This document shows positions 1 through 14,167 of a stretch of DNA of 64,000 bases, one piece after another (position 1 is the first letter of the stretch; each line of letters opens with the position of its first letter). Origin of the DNA: Ceratodon purpureus (Eukaryota; Streptophyta; Bryopsida; Pseudoditrichales; Ditrichaceae). The stretch is from positions 11,904,430 through 11,968,429 of the forward strand of contig CM026427.1 of NCBI GenBank assembly GCA_014871385.1, read 5' to 3'. The notes beneath the pieces are model-generated. The model did not search any database. It was given only the letters and a program-made list of their open reading frames with translations, and was not told the DNA's origin. The position numbers and the translations under genes were made by a program.

Positions 1-3000
1 GGATTTAAATAAACAATGGAATTTCTAGGAAAGAAAGAAGATTTAGCATTCTTTTGTATTCAACTTAATAAAAATATTGTTTTCAACATACTACACTAGA
101 CTTTTGAGTGTAATTCTTTTAATACAATTAGCTAACTTAGTCTTCTTTGACATGCATCAAAACTTCCAAAATCCATAATGCAAAAATCCTAAAAAAAAAA
201 AAGTTAGAGTGTGTCAACCTAGTCAAAAATCTTGTCAAAAAAGTTTGTTTTTAAATTTCAATTGCTACAATCTTCTAATTTCTACGAACGATTATATTGA
301 AAATTTTTTAGCTGTCTATTTCAATAATCTAGTTGAAGATCTTACAGTTAGAATTAGAAAATAATGTTTTTTCCAGTCATTCATGCTTTTTACATTGGAA
401 ATGGCAGTTTTGGAGAGTTTTTTGGTGAAACATAGTCAAGGAACTTTTGGGGTTAAGTTTGTGATAGAACCTTGACATGTCAGTCTAATATGTATACTTT
501 GGTTACAATCTTGTGAATAGAAAAGAAGAATTTTTTAGATCTCGCCAACAAGCAAAAATAATTTGCATGGTGATTCATCCCAGGGCAGATTGCTTGTCGC
601 CATACACATCAATTCCATAAACCACTGCCCAAGCACTAGTAGAGAACCTGACGTTTTCCATTTCAAAAGTGTCGCTTCTCACTTGCGAGAACGCGGAAAA
701 GCGCTCTTTTTCTTGTCCTATGTGACCAACTCTACTCAACAGTGTTCATAATCCTGAAAATAGTAAATGGAAAACGTCAAGTTCTCTACTAGTGAAGTGT
801 TCACCTTACATAGCAGTATATCAACATGTCCACACAAGTTTTTCCTGTGTCAACTCCTACTTTATAAACTTTTCAGTGATTCATGCATTTTGGAAAAGAA
901 TTTGCAACATTGGCCTATATCTCCTCTCCTTTGTCGAAAGAGGTCTCTTACTTAGAAAAAAAAATTGCTCAAGGTGGCTACCATGTATGCACAAATGCAT
1001 GTCGGATCCGGGAGTCTCTGATTGCCCTTCTGTGTTCCAAAGAACATTGTTCCTTATGCAAAGCTACATTAAACCGGAAGTATGGGAGTGCTTCACCGTG
1101 CACTCCCGAGGTTACCTCAACTTCCCGAGCCACCTCAGCAACCCATCACGGCCCCGCTCCGCAGAGAGTTGCACAGTGCGGCGGAGTCTGGGAGAGCGCA
1201 GGAGAGAGCGGGGGGAGAGCGGAGGCGAATGCTCACGCGATTAGGGTTAGTTGAAAGGCAGCATGTCCCCGCCTTATATAGGCGGATACCCGGTTTAACC
1301 CCTAAATGCCCACCATGAATTCACATTGAAAACTGCCTTTCGACACTCTTTTGTGAAGCAAGTTAGTTTTTCCAATTTTGTGACAATTTTTTGCAATTTC
1401 AACCGTAGGATCTTATATCTAACTCATTGAGACATTCTTTTCCAAAATTTTAGAGAAAAATACAACACCAATTGCAAAATCGTAATGTTCAAAGTTAAAA
1501 AACAAGTTTTTTTCAATCCTTCAAGAAGCTGAAATCTCACTTTCAATGAATTTTCAAAAAATATGCTTATCAAATTTGAAATGGGAAACTCCATATTCTA
1601 ATATAAAAATGACTAGAGAATCTACACAAAAAATATCAAATGAAAAAACCTAGGTTTTCATCTTCAAAAGATATGTAAATCAAAATACAATGTAGAATAC
1701 AAGGAAAAACTAAATTGCTGATTACATCCACATAAAAGTGGATAACATTACTTTCAATAGTAAAAATGATGTGATACAACAAAAAAAAAATTCGATTTGT
1801 ATTTTTGAAAAATTGTCAAAATTGTATTCAAAATGAGCTCTTATAGTTTTTTTTCATGAAGATTTGACCAAACTGCCCGCATAACATGAATTGTCATATC
1901 TTTTACCTCACTTGTTGGAATGGACTGAATCAAAGCATTCTATTCAAATATGAATCTCTAAAAATGATGATATTTTTATTTATTTTTTAAAAATATATTT
2001 GAAATTTTTTGTGGCTGCCCGCGTTGAAATTTTTACCTTCAACCATTCATGACTTTTGCATTACATAACCAAATCTTATGAAACAAAGCTTGGCATGTAC
2101 GTAATGACCTAGAGAATCCACATGCAAAATCACAAAACTTGAAAGTTATTTTTACCACTGTAGGACCCTGCCCAAAATAGCCGGCGACCACATTTTGGTT
2201 GCCTGGAAGTTTAGGGGTTAAGCTTAACCCTCTCTGCCTCCTGGTTGGGCCGCACGGCGGTTATTCTGGATGGATGATTTCCATTCGTTGTAATTGTTCG
2301 TTCGTTCTTTAATTCACCCCTAATTGGGACTTTCAGCTACATTAAGCTTAACTCAAGTTGGATGCTAAAAGCATTTTTAATACCAAATTTTCTGAAAGAC
2401 TTACTGTACTTCTTGGTGGGTGACATGTGGACATTCTAGACATGCACCAGTGCAGGCCCCTTAGGGGAGACGCATGCTCAATGATTAGCTTCGGAACATT
2501 TCACGATATTAATCCATATTCAACAGAGACTATGCTCTATTGAAACTTGAAAGGGGACAACTTTGGAGAACAGCTGGTTACAGAGACACAAGTTTAAGTA
2601 CCTTAACTCAAAACTTACGTTAAGTTATTCCATTGCTCAATTCTCAAAATGCAGGTGCCAGCTTCTGATGGATTCCTGTACACAACATAGCGCATAGACT
2701 GGCCAAACCCCTACAAATTAGAGCAAATTATTGGATAATGGATTGCTTTCGAAGTAAGCTTATACTAAGTATGGTGAAAGCACCTATGTGCGGGCACCAC
2801 CCCAAAAGCGTGCACCCAAGATTCTTGCCTTTATAAAGATTTAACCTCCTTTGCATGTACTTCATGCGTACATAATTAGGGTGCCCAATTTTAGGTTTCC
2901 ACTTCTAAAATTTGTACTTAATTAGATGTGTGCTTTAAAATACCAAAAAAATAGGGAAAGTTTGTCTTTTCCTTTTCCTTGTCCCTGGAAAATAGTAACC

Positions 3001-5350
3001 CACTCATTTCATCACTCCAAGAATATAGATTCCTTACATAATCCTTAAATGCCCGCTTATAAGTGGTTTCACCTTATGATTCTCCGCTTTTTCAAAACAT
3101 CTTGTGCAAATCTGCTTATTGTGCAAATCAGCAAATCAGACATCTGATCATCTAAGATTCAAGACTAATTAATGACATCTAAGTTATACATTCCCACCCA
3201 CGGTTCGATGATTGATATCCCAAGTCCAAGTCAATCACAGTTTCTTTGTCCACATTAAATTACTTTGGTTCTGAAATTGCAAATGATTCATGTATAGTAG
3301 TTTAGTAGTAGCTTCATCTCTAAATTGTCAAATATTTGATTGTTTTGGAAAAATGATGTCCGGCACCTTCAGCATGATTTATTATTATGGTTGAAATCTC
3401 AGACAAGATGCCAAGAAATCTTTACCCTTAATTGACATCCTTGTTTTGCACAAATTAGAGAAAAATGCAACCTCATTGTCTTTTAGCCAAATTTTTGCAT
3501 TGAAGATTAAAACAATTTTGAAAATCGGAAACGGTGAATGTTGAGGTGACTTGGTTATGTAATTAATGCACAAAAGATCGATCAGATCGAGTAAAATCTC
3601 AAAAAATGGCACCGTTGACAAAAAAATTGTTGTGGTTGCCGATCATGAGTGAAAAATATCATATTGCATCTTTTGTTTCTTGGTTTTTTGGTTAGTTTTC
3701 TAAAAATTGGCATTCTAGTGCATGGTGTAGGAATAAAGAACAAGATTTTTAGTTTTTTTTTGAAAAATCATCAAAAACTTAGAGAAAATGCCAAATCAAA
3801 GGGCATTGACCATGGGACCGCCTAGCCCCTACAATTTTGCACGCATCACACAGACCTCAATAAGGCGATCGGAAGGGAGCATTGGATTCGGAAAAAAGAA
3901 AAAAATAGGGGTGTACTTGGACAAGATTTGCACCCTATGACCGTGTCAGACTCCAAAAGCAAAAACATCGACCTCAAGGACCAATTTGGTCCTCTCTGTC
4001 AATTAGGGATTATCAATTGAGGACTTGGAAGTTTGCTTTCTTTTTAAGTAAGTCTTGGACATTATACATCCTTAGAGGCAAAACAATGTCCATGGTGAAA
4101 TCTTGTCCATTTGACATGATCTTTAAGAGTCATTTCCATGTTGTCAGTTTTTATGTAATTAACTTTTTAAATGTCCATTTCACTATACTCAATAATGCAT
4201 ATAAACTAGATGCAAAGACCTTATGTAAGGATTTGAGATAGGAACAATTGATTGTGTCTTTTAGCCTATTGTGTGCCATAGTAAATTGATTTCAAGAGTG
4301 TAAATGATCTATACATCAAAACATAAAGATATTTTGAATGTACTTGTAATAAAAATAAATTAAAGTATTATTTATTTAGTATGGTATCTAAAGGTTATTC
4401 TCTAAAATGTGTTGTAATCTCCTCTTGGTTGGATATCTAGAATCGTTTTTTGGTGCATGAATTCAACATCCAATATTTTCTAGACAATATACTGAATGCA
4501 ACTAATTGTGAAAATATCATGGTAAATTATTCAAAAGATATTGATATTTCATTTCCATGCCTTTGAATCTGGATATAATTGAAGTTGTAGAAATAATTGT
4601 ATTGAGTTTGTCTTCAATTCACATTGAATTATCAATTGTCATGAATAGTACAACATATTAGACTACATTTTCATGATTAAATTCTTTGTCGATACAAGAT
4701 TAAATTCAAGTAATTCAAAATAAATGATTGAAGTAATATATTGGGTTTTTTATATTTTGACTTTTGTAAATATCTTTGATTCATTTGAAGTAGGATAATG
4801 AAGTGTTTTGAGTTAATACAAAACTCATTGAAACATCTCTAGATAATGAATTATGTAAAAAATCAAAAATTTCGTGTATATATATTTAAACTTCAAATAT
4901 TTGATTCCAGCTATCTTTAATTATGTAATTATCAAAAATCTATAACATCTTTTGGAAACTTTGACTATTGTCATGTAACCACATGGAAAATGAATAAAAT
5001 AAGAACTAAAATTTTGGATGATTACATCAAAAGAAGTTATGTGATAATTTTCATATAAGACAATGTAATATAGATTGCAATAATATCTCTAATACAAAAT
5101 TAAGACAAAACTAGCTCAACATCAATGATTTTTTGATTTACTTATACAACCCCAATTTATTCTAAGATGCCTATTTACTAGACTATGCCTAATTTCCTAC
5201 ATTACGCCCATAAATATCAATTTTTACTCAATATTTAGTTTCTCACATGATGATTAGTTTTTTTTCATTAATGTCTTAAGACACACATACTCAATCAAAC
5301 ACCAATAGTATATGCTTTGTTGCTTAGTTCTTAAGCAATGCTCAAATTTT
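1..5350. other. AT-rich intergenic DNA, no gene seen
   Basis: I see no supportable coding region. The DNA is AT-rich with many A and T runs, and open frames are short and lack family motifs. One GC-rich patch lies at about 1080-1320. The phrase CCGTAGGATCTT at about 1403 recurs elsewhere in the window and marks a dispersed repeat. Confidence 0.6.
1269..1285. promoter_or_regulatory. TATA-like core inside a GC-rich dyad
   Basis: CCGCCTTATATAGGCGG is a TATATA core flanked by CCGCC and GGCGG arms, at the edge of the only GC-rich patch in the first 6 kb. It may be the promoter of a decayed element or gene, but no coding region follows it. Low confidence. Confidence 0.25.
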
Positions 5351-5860
5351 TATACCATGTAGCTCTTAGACATAGGCCATTATCATTAATAATTTGATTT
5401 TCTCAACGACTCAGTCACTCAGATTATTCCACCAATGCTTGGATTCTTAGTGGATGTCAATTTTAGACATAGTCCATCATCATTAATACTTTATTATCTC
5501 AACAACTCAATTATTCTACTAATGGTCAGACTCTTACACAATCTTAGTAAAATTCTTACACGATTTTAGTCAGGCTCGCCCACGATTTTGGTCAGATTCG
5601 TCCACGATTTTTGTCAGACTCATCCACGATTTTAGTCTTGGACCTTTAAAGGATGTCAGCTCTAGAAATAGTCCGTCATCATTAATAATCTTACTGTCTC
5701 AACAACTTCGTTTATTTCACCAATGCCCAGACTCTTACACAATGTCACTATCAAACATAGTCCATCATCAATAAATTTTGACTTTTTCAACAACTCAGTT
5801 TTTTCTACTAATGCTTAGATTTTTACGCAAAATCAAGTTTCATGATACTTTACTATACAG
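5350..5860. repeat. Degenerate tandem repeat with embedded 22-bp minisatellite
   Basis: Diverged blocks recur with wording like ACATAGTCCATCATCATTAA followed by CTCAACAACTCA and ACCAATGC, spaced at 100 bp or more. Inside them four copies of a 22-bp unit starting CACGATTTTAGTCAG lie at 5559, 5581, 5603 and 5625 (the last partial). Confidence 0.7.
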
Positions 5861-8132
5861 AGAACTCATTTTCATTCTTAATTTTACCTTTTATACAATA
5901 TTGAACTTCTTATTCAATGCTAAATGTTTCACATGATATTCTATATCTTACATTATACTTAATTTTTTGATGCTTGATGTTCTATTTTGATTCTTAAGTG
6001 ACACGGTAAATAATTTATGGTAAACGCTCTCTTTTTAAAATTTTGTTGAATTCAAATACATATTTATCAAAAAATTATTACAAAAAATCATTTATTCAAA
6101 AAGACAGAAATCATGTATCAATCATGTATCAAATAAAGTAAAATTCAGTTATGAGAATAATTTTCAAAGTAAAACATTTAAATTAATTAGTATCGTAAAT
6201 CTACTACTTGAAAAAATCAATGATATTCTTAATATTACCTCTTAGGATTCATCTTCTTATTTTTAACTCGTCACACTAGATTAGATATATTAAAACTAAA
6301 AATTATAATCCAAGTGAAGTTCCAAGTTCTCCAGATTCTGTTAAAATTAATTTAAAAAAAATCTAAGCCTACTATGGAAATTCCAATTGTAAGCTCTCAA
6401 CATCCTCATGCCCCCAATTCCACAATTCCACATTCCATAAAGTAACAACACCCATAATCATCCTTGTATCCATAAGTGTCTCTTCCAAATCTTGAAAAAT
6501 CTAGGGAAGAGAATAGATATGATTCTAAGGACATACCACATCTGAACATCAAACCCTATTAGTTGTATCCACGGTAAGCCTTTTTAAATTCGTGATTTTT
6601 TTATACATTGTCCACATAACGCATTTTAAAGTGCATTGGGATAATTTTTCTCATGCCAATCTGGTCCAATAAATTTGAATATAAATAGATTTGCTCAAAA
6701 CACTTAAAAGTCATGCTTATGGGTGGCATTGGGTGCTGCTCCCTTAAAAACCTCCCCACGCCGAACGCCCCCCAAAATCTACACAACAGCCACGGCATAT
6801 CTACGAAAACCATCAACGCCCATCTGCCGCGACAACATAATTTCCGAAACTCGAGTTCATCTCCACACGTCGGCTTACTAGTAACACGTCGATCGAACCC
6901 CTCCGACGTCGCCCTCGAACCTCCCTTGCAATCGCCGAATCAATCTTCCCTGACAAACATATGCATATCTACATGGGCCATGGGCCCTGTACTGCAGTCT
7001 AGCTCTAGTTCCTCATCACGTGAGCTCTGCGAGGACGCCTTACACTGTCAGCGGGACGATTCTTCCTCGCTTTTGGCTCACTCGTACAGTACCTGTTCCG
7101 ATCGGAGCCCAAGTAAGTTACAGTTGGCTCCCGCAGACCCGTCCCTTGTTGTCTACGAAAGCGGTATGAGCGTGCACCGGGACCAGTTCGCCCCGCCCGA
7201 GACCGGTACCACCTGCTGTGCATGCATAGATGCCTTGCCATGCCATGGCATGAGTCCAGTCTCCTACTTTCGTGTTGACCAGTGCGTTTTTTTGGTGTCA
7301 TCATAGCGCTACCGTTGTCTTTTGCTCCGCTTATGATATCTGTTTGAAGGTGGGTCGTTCGTGAGGTTTCTGATCTCGGGAGTTTTTTTTGTTTTTTTTT
7401 TTCGTGCTCTTTTCTCATGAGTTTTGGTTTGGGTGACGTCGTTGTACTCTGGGTCGTCGTGAGTTGATCCGCTTTGGGGTTCAATTATCAGTGGCTTTTG
7501 TTGGTGCACTACCTGGAATCTGCGATGGTTCTTTTTTTTGGGGAGGAGGGGGAAAAGAGTTACAAGATGTTGTAGGTCTAGGCTTTCGAGCGGGGTTGCT
7601 GTAGGTGCCATGTTGCGGTACTGGGACTACTGGAATATGTAAGTGCCCGAGTGGAAGAAGGCGGGACTCCCAAGGTGAAAGAGGTGAGAAGGAGAGGTGA
7701 GAAGGAGAGGTGCTTATGCTGAACGTTTCGTCGCGAGGTCTGTTGTGTGATTAGTTTTGTAGACTGCTCAGAGAATTATACTCGAGTCTTGTCATACAGT
7801 CCGTTCGGTTATCTCTATCAACTTGGTTGAAGGGAAAGCATCCCCGGAAATTATTACGTTTACAGCATGCAGCGGTGCAAGCCCCACCAGCGCTACTTGC
7901 CGTCTTCGTTAATCATCTCCATGTCGCTCCTCTGTATATTTTTAAATTCTTCCCCTGCATTCATCACTTCTAGCTGCTGCTCATAGCCAGAGCTTAGTTT
8001 CGTCTTCGCGAATTGATGAGCTAATTCAGGAAGGTTTGGCTCTCTGAATTTAGAGTTTTTTGGTGGTGATCTGAGATTGATTTCTCTGCTTTTGTAGGAC
8101 TGCGGAGGGTTACGCTTCCAGCGTGACTGAAT
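5861..8132. other. Intergenic DNA and likely 5' region of the GT14 gene
   Basis: AT-rich up to about 6700, then more GC-rich from 6713 to 8132. Frames in the GC-rich part (for example 6713-7306) show no recognisable domain and overlap on both strands. I read 7300-8132 as promoter and 5' leader of the glycosyltransferase. A GGTGAGAAGGAGA unit is tandemly duplicated near 7685. Confidence 0.45.
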
Positions 8133-10474
8133 ATGAAGCCCAGGAATGGCACCATAGATTTAGAGAGAAGCACTTCGTCGCCCACCATGGGGTTTTCCAA
8201 GTACCAGGAAGCATGGCTTAGCCGCGGCGGCATTGTTGCAATTGTAATCGGTTTCTTATTCCTGTTCAAGTTTCTGCTGTACCAGCAGCCTGGGCTGATC
8301 CCCGTGGACCTCCCGATCGGAGCCGCCCTCTCATCACAAGTACCGGAAACCCAACCTCTCTGCCAATTGAAAAACTGCACCACTCAGGCTAACTCCAACA
8401 TTACTTCAGATAGAGCTTTTCTAGTAGACATTCCGAATTCTTATCTGCCACGCAAAGACTACATCAAACCCGGCAGCAGCACGCACGAGCTCGACATAGC
8501 CAAATACTTTAAAGTTGCGGTGGAGGATTCCGAGCTTCTGCACGCCGCGCAAGACGCTGCCACTCTTCCCCTCCCCCAAGGAAAGCCCAAAGTCGCATTT
8601 TTGTTCATCCTTCGGCAGAAGATTCCTCTGGAGCCTCTCTGGGAGCGTTTCTTTGGTGGAGCTGATAAGGATTCATACTCCATCTACACACATCCGAGTT
8701 GGTGGGTGGATGGCTTTCCCGAAAATTCTGTGTTTTTTAACAGGTCTATTTCGACCAAAGAAGTGAAGCGGTTTGATATCAGTCTTGTGGATGTAGTGCG
8801 GAGGTTGCTGGCGTTTGCTTTGTTGGACACGGACAGAGCCAATATGTGGTTTGTGCTTGTTTCTGAGGCTTGCATTCCAGTTCGCAGCTTTCCTTTCGTT
8901 TACGATTATCTGATGAACTCCACAACGAGTTTTGTGGAATCATTTTCGCCGCTTCAGAGGTATTGAATTCGTACCAAACCCAACTTTTTGGAAATTAATT
9001 CATAACTAGCTGAGTACATGAGTAAAGGAATGTAAATGTACAGCTTAATGAAGGTTTGTGGAATCATTTTCTCCATTTTAGGCACTCTTTTGGACCTAGC
9101 TAGTTTGTTGGATTAAATCAGAGTTTTGTTGAGTGAGGGTGATTTGTGGAGTTCTACGAAGTGTGAATGATTTTTTTTGAGTTGATTGATCGTAGATTCA
9201 AGCGATGGAATCCTGAGCCTGTGTTCGAGATGAACAAGCTGAGGAAGGGTGAGCTATGGATGTCAATGCACCGTCGCCATGCAGGGATGGTGGTGGGCGA
9301 TGTCACATTCTACCGCAAGTTCAAAGCGGATTGTCGAGATGACTGCACTTTAGATGAGCAATACACACAAACGCTGCTACATTGCTTGGACCCCGAGGTG
9401 AGAAACTTGCTCTCTCGATGCATCCACTCTTGTGCTCACTCTATTACTCAATTTACTCTGGATATATTTTGGATCATTTCAAGGTTGATAATTGTTTTTA
9501 TGAGCTTCAGAAATTCTGAAATAGTGATCGCTCATGAAGGTGACTGAAAAAAAAATGATGCTCTCAGAATGATGCTTCCATACTCAAGCTTTGAGCGAAT
9601 GACATTCATTCTGTGTCATTCTCATATGCATGGGTAGTGTACGTTTCTCTGAGTGCATAGACTAGTGGTGCTATTCGCAGCTCTTCCGCAAGAAAGTGTT
9701 AAGTTTGCAGTCTAGGCTGGAACCTCAGAACTCCAAAAGGGGATTCAAACATCTATTGAATCCTACTGGAGCAATGTACTGTACATTTGATCGAAGCACT
9801 ACCTTGCTCATATCTTTAATGCTGGATGTCAGTGTCAGAGTACCGGTAGTTGCTGGTATCATGAGGTTTACATGAGAGAGTTAACGTTGCTTTCAATTAT
9901 GAATGATCATCGTTCTATTAAGAATTGGCTAGAGATTCTTGAATCTAACATACATTCTCGTTAGCCTTCCATTGTGTTGAAAGTAAGATTGGAAAGCATA
10001 AACTGTAGTCTGTCGTCTTATTCGGAGGAGATTCCCTTAATCTTTGTGAGGCAGGTTCAAGACAAACTTAGGCTTGAATGCTTAGGCATATGCTTTCTGG
10101 ACTCTACAATCTAGAAAACTGGTTGCCATAATCTGAGATACTCATGGGTGATCATTTGAAAATGTGAACTGCAGGGCATAGCTAACCGATCCGTCACATA
10201 CGCTGACTGGTCAAATCCTCGCCACGGAGGATCCCCTCTCAAGCACACAGCGGCATTGATAAACTCCACCTTGATAGAGAAGATACAAAACAGAACTGAG
10301 AATCTGGATGGGCAGTACATGGACTCCTCCGACGACTTCAACCACACCATGCAAACCTGCGTCTACAACGGACTCCCCCACTCACCTTGCTTTTTGTTTG
10401 CCAGAAAATTTTCAGGTGACAAGGAAGATGTTCAATCTTTGCTCGACCTTCCGAAGAGTGTTCTGCAGTACTAG
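8133..10474 (+). CDS. GT14-family (BC10-like) glycosyltransferase
   Basis: Three exons (8133-8959, 9196-9397, 10175-10474) join with GT..AG introns and consistent phases into 442 residues. A short cytosolic N-terminus is followed by one hydrophobic segment (about residues 32-50), as in type II Golgi membrane proteins. Family signatures follow in order: an SCI-like stretch around VSEACIPVRSFPFVYDYL, then WNPEPVF, LRKGELWMSMHRRHAGMVVG, ADCRDDCTLDEQY, HCLDPE, VTYADWS, HGGSPLKH and a C-terminal PCFLFARKFSGD. These match the plant core-2/I-branching beta-1,6-GlcNAc-transferase-like (GT14, former DUF266) proteins. The acceptor is unknown; family knowledge points to cell-wall or glycoprotein glycans in the Golgi. 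The start is the first ATG of the frame and lies just before the membrane segment. Confidence 0.9.
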
Positions 10475-13400
10475 AACTTCTGGGTCCTTAAGACTCAACC
10501 CTGAGCTTTACCACATTCGTGAGCCCAATTCTGGGCTCAAATCTTTGTATGTTTTAAAGCTAAAGATCAGCTCTAGTACCAGCAACTAGTCAGTTATCAG
10601 ATGTTAGCATTCAGTTCGTAGTTTAAGTTTGGCTTTGACAGAGGTTGAGTAGCAACTGGATTTCTGTCAAGGAGCACATAAATCTTGCATCTGGTTACTA
10701 GCTGGTGGAGAGTGTGTACAAATAATGCGCTTGTCATGACGCGGACACGATTTTAGAATCTTTGTATAGGTGGCGCAAAATTTGCAAATGCTGCTGCGCT
10801 CACATTAGCATTTCATAAAGACTGTTCAAACCGGTTCCTGTGAATGGAATAGTCTGAGTTTGAACTATGTTACTGACTCAAAACACGTCGATAACCAACT
10901 TTGTGACGTTGTCACATGTATCTCTTACACTGAAACCTGGGTTTTTAACAATACTAAACTGCGTTTGCTTTCGGAATAAACGAAAAAATTAAAAAAGATT
11001 AAATATCTGGACACATCCGTTACTGGCACTGCTAATTGTACTCCTCTCTTACATAGCTCAGCCTTGTTTAAGAAGCAAGTAATAAGAACAGATATGTTTC
11101 CCTGTAGATTATTGAAGCGTTGATTCACAGGGCGACCTGCAGCCTGGTGATGCACCAGCTTTACCCCAAATAGTGTGATTTGAGTTCAGTTTCTCTCTTG
11201 TGCGGCCATTATAAACAAGTTTGGCCAATTTAATGAATATGGCGATTATTGCAGACATTGGAATTGAGTGGTCCATTTATATCACAAAGACTTGAGTTTG
11301 GAGAATCTTTGGGGTTAACTTTTTTTATGTTTCAGAGCTTCTTTGCACAATGCACATATATTCATGGTTCTGTAAGTCATCTATATTTTGCATGAAGGGA
11401 ACTGTCACATAACAAAGTTGCTCTCTTACCCACCAAATTATGACCTTCTTGAAGCTGTCTGTGAAACTCTAAATTAGAGTGAACAATGAGTGAATGATCA
11501 GTATGTGAGGCTACATGGGATCTACTTCAATGAACAACCAAGACATATCAGAATTGGAAAGTTGTTTAAGATCTTGTAGAAGTAATTTTATTACAACATT
11601 TAAAGGTAAGAATTTACCTCAAGAAGAATGACTTAGAATACATCCGAGAACATTTGTAGATCTTATCTAAGAAGAATATTGTTTGCAAACTGTATTGCAA
11701 GTCCATGTTGAAATTACATATTATTATATATATTCAACATATAAATCATTATACGTTGTTGAGTTTAATACTCAACATATTTAACCCCTACAGTTGAAAG
11801 GCCTCAAAACTGTCAAAAACCCTCAAAATTAGACTCTTTCAATACAAGGTGTAAGTATTTGAGTTTTGATGTATTTTGGAGGAAATAACCGTAGGATCTA
11901 ATATTTTACTTGTACATGTATATGTACTCCAGATGTCAAATTCAAAATCCTTACTGTTTGTGAGATCATAACCTTCTAAGTTGAAAAAAAAGTTTTTCCC
12001 CTTGTTGCAAAATGGGCTTCAAGTGTTTAGTGAGCCAAAAAAACCAATTCTAAAGCAAACTAGATGTGAGGCTCTTCAAATTCTTGTTTATAGATGAGTT
12101 AAGAATATGTCCATCAAATTTTTTCCCTAATACGACCTACAAAACCTAAAGAAATGCTTGATTTTTCACATGGAGGTATGCTGAAATTCAAATGCAAAGG
12201 CCGGTCTATGATAGCAAAAAAGGCATATGGAGAAATATTGGATTGGAAATCCAAGCGGTGAGATCATGCCTTCAAATTTTGTTTACATGTTAAAAAAAAC
12301 AAAACTTGAAAAAAAAAAAAATCTCAATTTTTGGTGAATTTTTGAAGTTTCTGTGATCTAATTAATTTTGGGCAGATTTTGAGCATGACCTGAAGTTTTG
12401 GCCAGATTTTAGCATGCCTAAATAGTGTTTTCAAATTTTGGCTGCGGATATCTTCTAAAGTATGAGGAATTTTGAAGCATGAATGGTCTTTTTAGAAAGA
12501 TATGAAAATTTCCAATGTTGTGCCAAAGTTAGAGCTACATCCGGTAAAATTTGACTCATAGGGAGCCTAACCAGTCCCTAATCATACCAAAACTATTGAG
12601 TTGATGCTTTAGGGGTTAGAAAGGAATGTACACATTGGAAATTAAGACCTAATCAGCTATGACCATTTCTCTACAATAACACTTAGAAATTGCCATTTCT
12701 AAACCAAGAGTAAACTAAACAAAACTAAAGTTTTCTTTGCATCTCAAACCATAGGATCTTACCAAAGACTTTCAAAATATCATGCACCAAAAAAATTCAA
12801 TAAATTTGACCACATGGATTAAGAGATTATAGGATTTGAATCAAGAAACACTCCCTTTTTTTTAATCATTTTGAACATGATCAACAGACTTCGACTTCTT
12901 TTTGTATAAATATTTTACACTACATACGTAAAGGGTTCCATACTAATATTATGTACATGATGTTAATAACTTGTACATTAAATTTTAGAGGTGACGAAAA
13001 GGTGTAGCATTGTAGAAAAAACTATGAAAGGAACATAGGTTCAAATTATTACTTATACTCATTTTATTTATTGATAACCCATATGTTTTTAGAATATAAA
13101 TCCATGCGGTTAAATCAAAGGTTTATGTCTATTCTTGAAACAAAATAACAGAAAAAAAAATGACAAAATCTTTTATATGATAAAGATTTTTTTTGGGGGG
13201 GGCATCTTGACCAAAAATGATAAGAAAACTTGGATCCTGCAAGGAATGACAATCTTCCACTATGTAAGATTTTTATAATTTATTTTTGAATTATCTGAAA
13301 GCCAATTATGTTAGTTGCTTACATAAAAAATCCCAAAGGTAGCTGAAGGGTGCAATAAAAAAATTGGAATTGGCCAATGCTTAGTAAAAATTGCTTCAGA

Positions 13401-13834
13401 CACTATAAATATTTTTACCAATGTCTAGTGCAATAAAACAATTATGTTACCTTTAAGCTTTTGCAATTCCCTACATCTAAAAAAATTACAAGAACTCTCT
13501 TCCCAAATTGATATAGTAGGAACATGCCCAAAACTTCAAAAAACCCATTCTATGACTATGACTGATTATGGTTTAAAGTAATACTTAATCTCAACATATT
13601 CAATCTAAATATATGAGGCGGTTCTAATCTATAGTAGACTGGAAATAATAACTATACAATATATTTCATGGTAAAATTACGAAGTCAAGATAAATAGTAC
13701 ATTTTTCTTTTGAAAATACTTTCGTGCAATTACAAGCACAATATACACAATACTCTCATTCAAACATGTTACGTTTATAATTTTGATGTAGCAATTTTGT
13801 GAATGTGCATTTATACATTGATTTCATAGTTTCA
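10475..13834. other. Intergenic DNA with dispersed repeats
   Basis: The first few hundred bases are probably the 3' UTR of the glycosyltransferase. The rest is AT-rich and holds no credible coding region. It includes dispersed-repeat pieces at about 11880-11930 and 12470-12620 that have relatives at 32.7-33.7 kb. Confidence 0.55.
12470..12615 (+). repeat. Dispersed repeat copy A
   Basis: This stretch, containing GTGCCAAAGTTAGAGCTACA and ATACCAAAACTATTGAGTTG, matches the reverse complement of about 32734-32880 along most of its length with scattered substitutions. Both copies end in a TTTAGGGGTTA-like phrase. It is an interspersed repeat of unknown class without coding capacity here. Confidence 0.7.
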
Positions 13835-14167
13835 TTAGAAGAAATCTGTAGTCTCAAAGGGGCCTTTGACATTTACACGTGCTAAAAAATTTGACCCCAA
13901 ATTGTGCGTTTTTAATGGTGGCACCAATGGTGCCATCTGGGTGACAGCAGTGAAATTATGTGGGTCCAGCGAGGGGTCCATCCAATCAACGCTGCCAGTG
14001 CTACAAATACTGCCAACATTACTAGTATTGCCAGTACTGTAGCTCCTGATGCTCTTATTGGGCAGCGACATGTACCAATGGGCTTTAATGGGGAGGGGTG
14101 TTGGGGTAGCGGTTCACCTACTACGAGTTGTCTTAGAAAGCCCCTTTGGAACTCCTTTTTCTCCTAA
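13835..14167. mobile_element. 333-bp MITE related to the 10.8-kb TIR element
   Basis: The left end begins TTAGAAGAAATCTGTAGTCT and continues CAAAGGGGCCTTTG. The reverse complement of the right end begins TTAGGAGAAAAAGGAGTTCC and continues AAAGGGGCTTTCTAAG. Both resemble the ends of the element at 35740-46552 (TTAGG, then GTCTCCAACGGGCCTTGTAAG). It has no coding capacity. The interior has GGTGACAGCAGTG and CGCTGCCAGTG plus further TGCCA steps, variants of the palindrome typical of the large element. I could not identify a convincing target-site duplication. Confidence 0.75.

Noticed and set aside
792..1318. Overlapping frames in the GC-rich patch near 1 kb
   Set aside because: Three frames are open together with no recognisable domain; probably a decayed element or promoter-like patch.
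6713..7306. 197-codon plus-strand frame upstream of the GT14 gene
   Set aside because: Low-complexity Ser-rich translation with no domain and overlapping opposite frames; more likely promoter/leader sequence.
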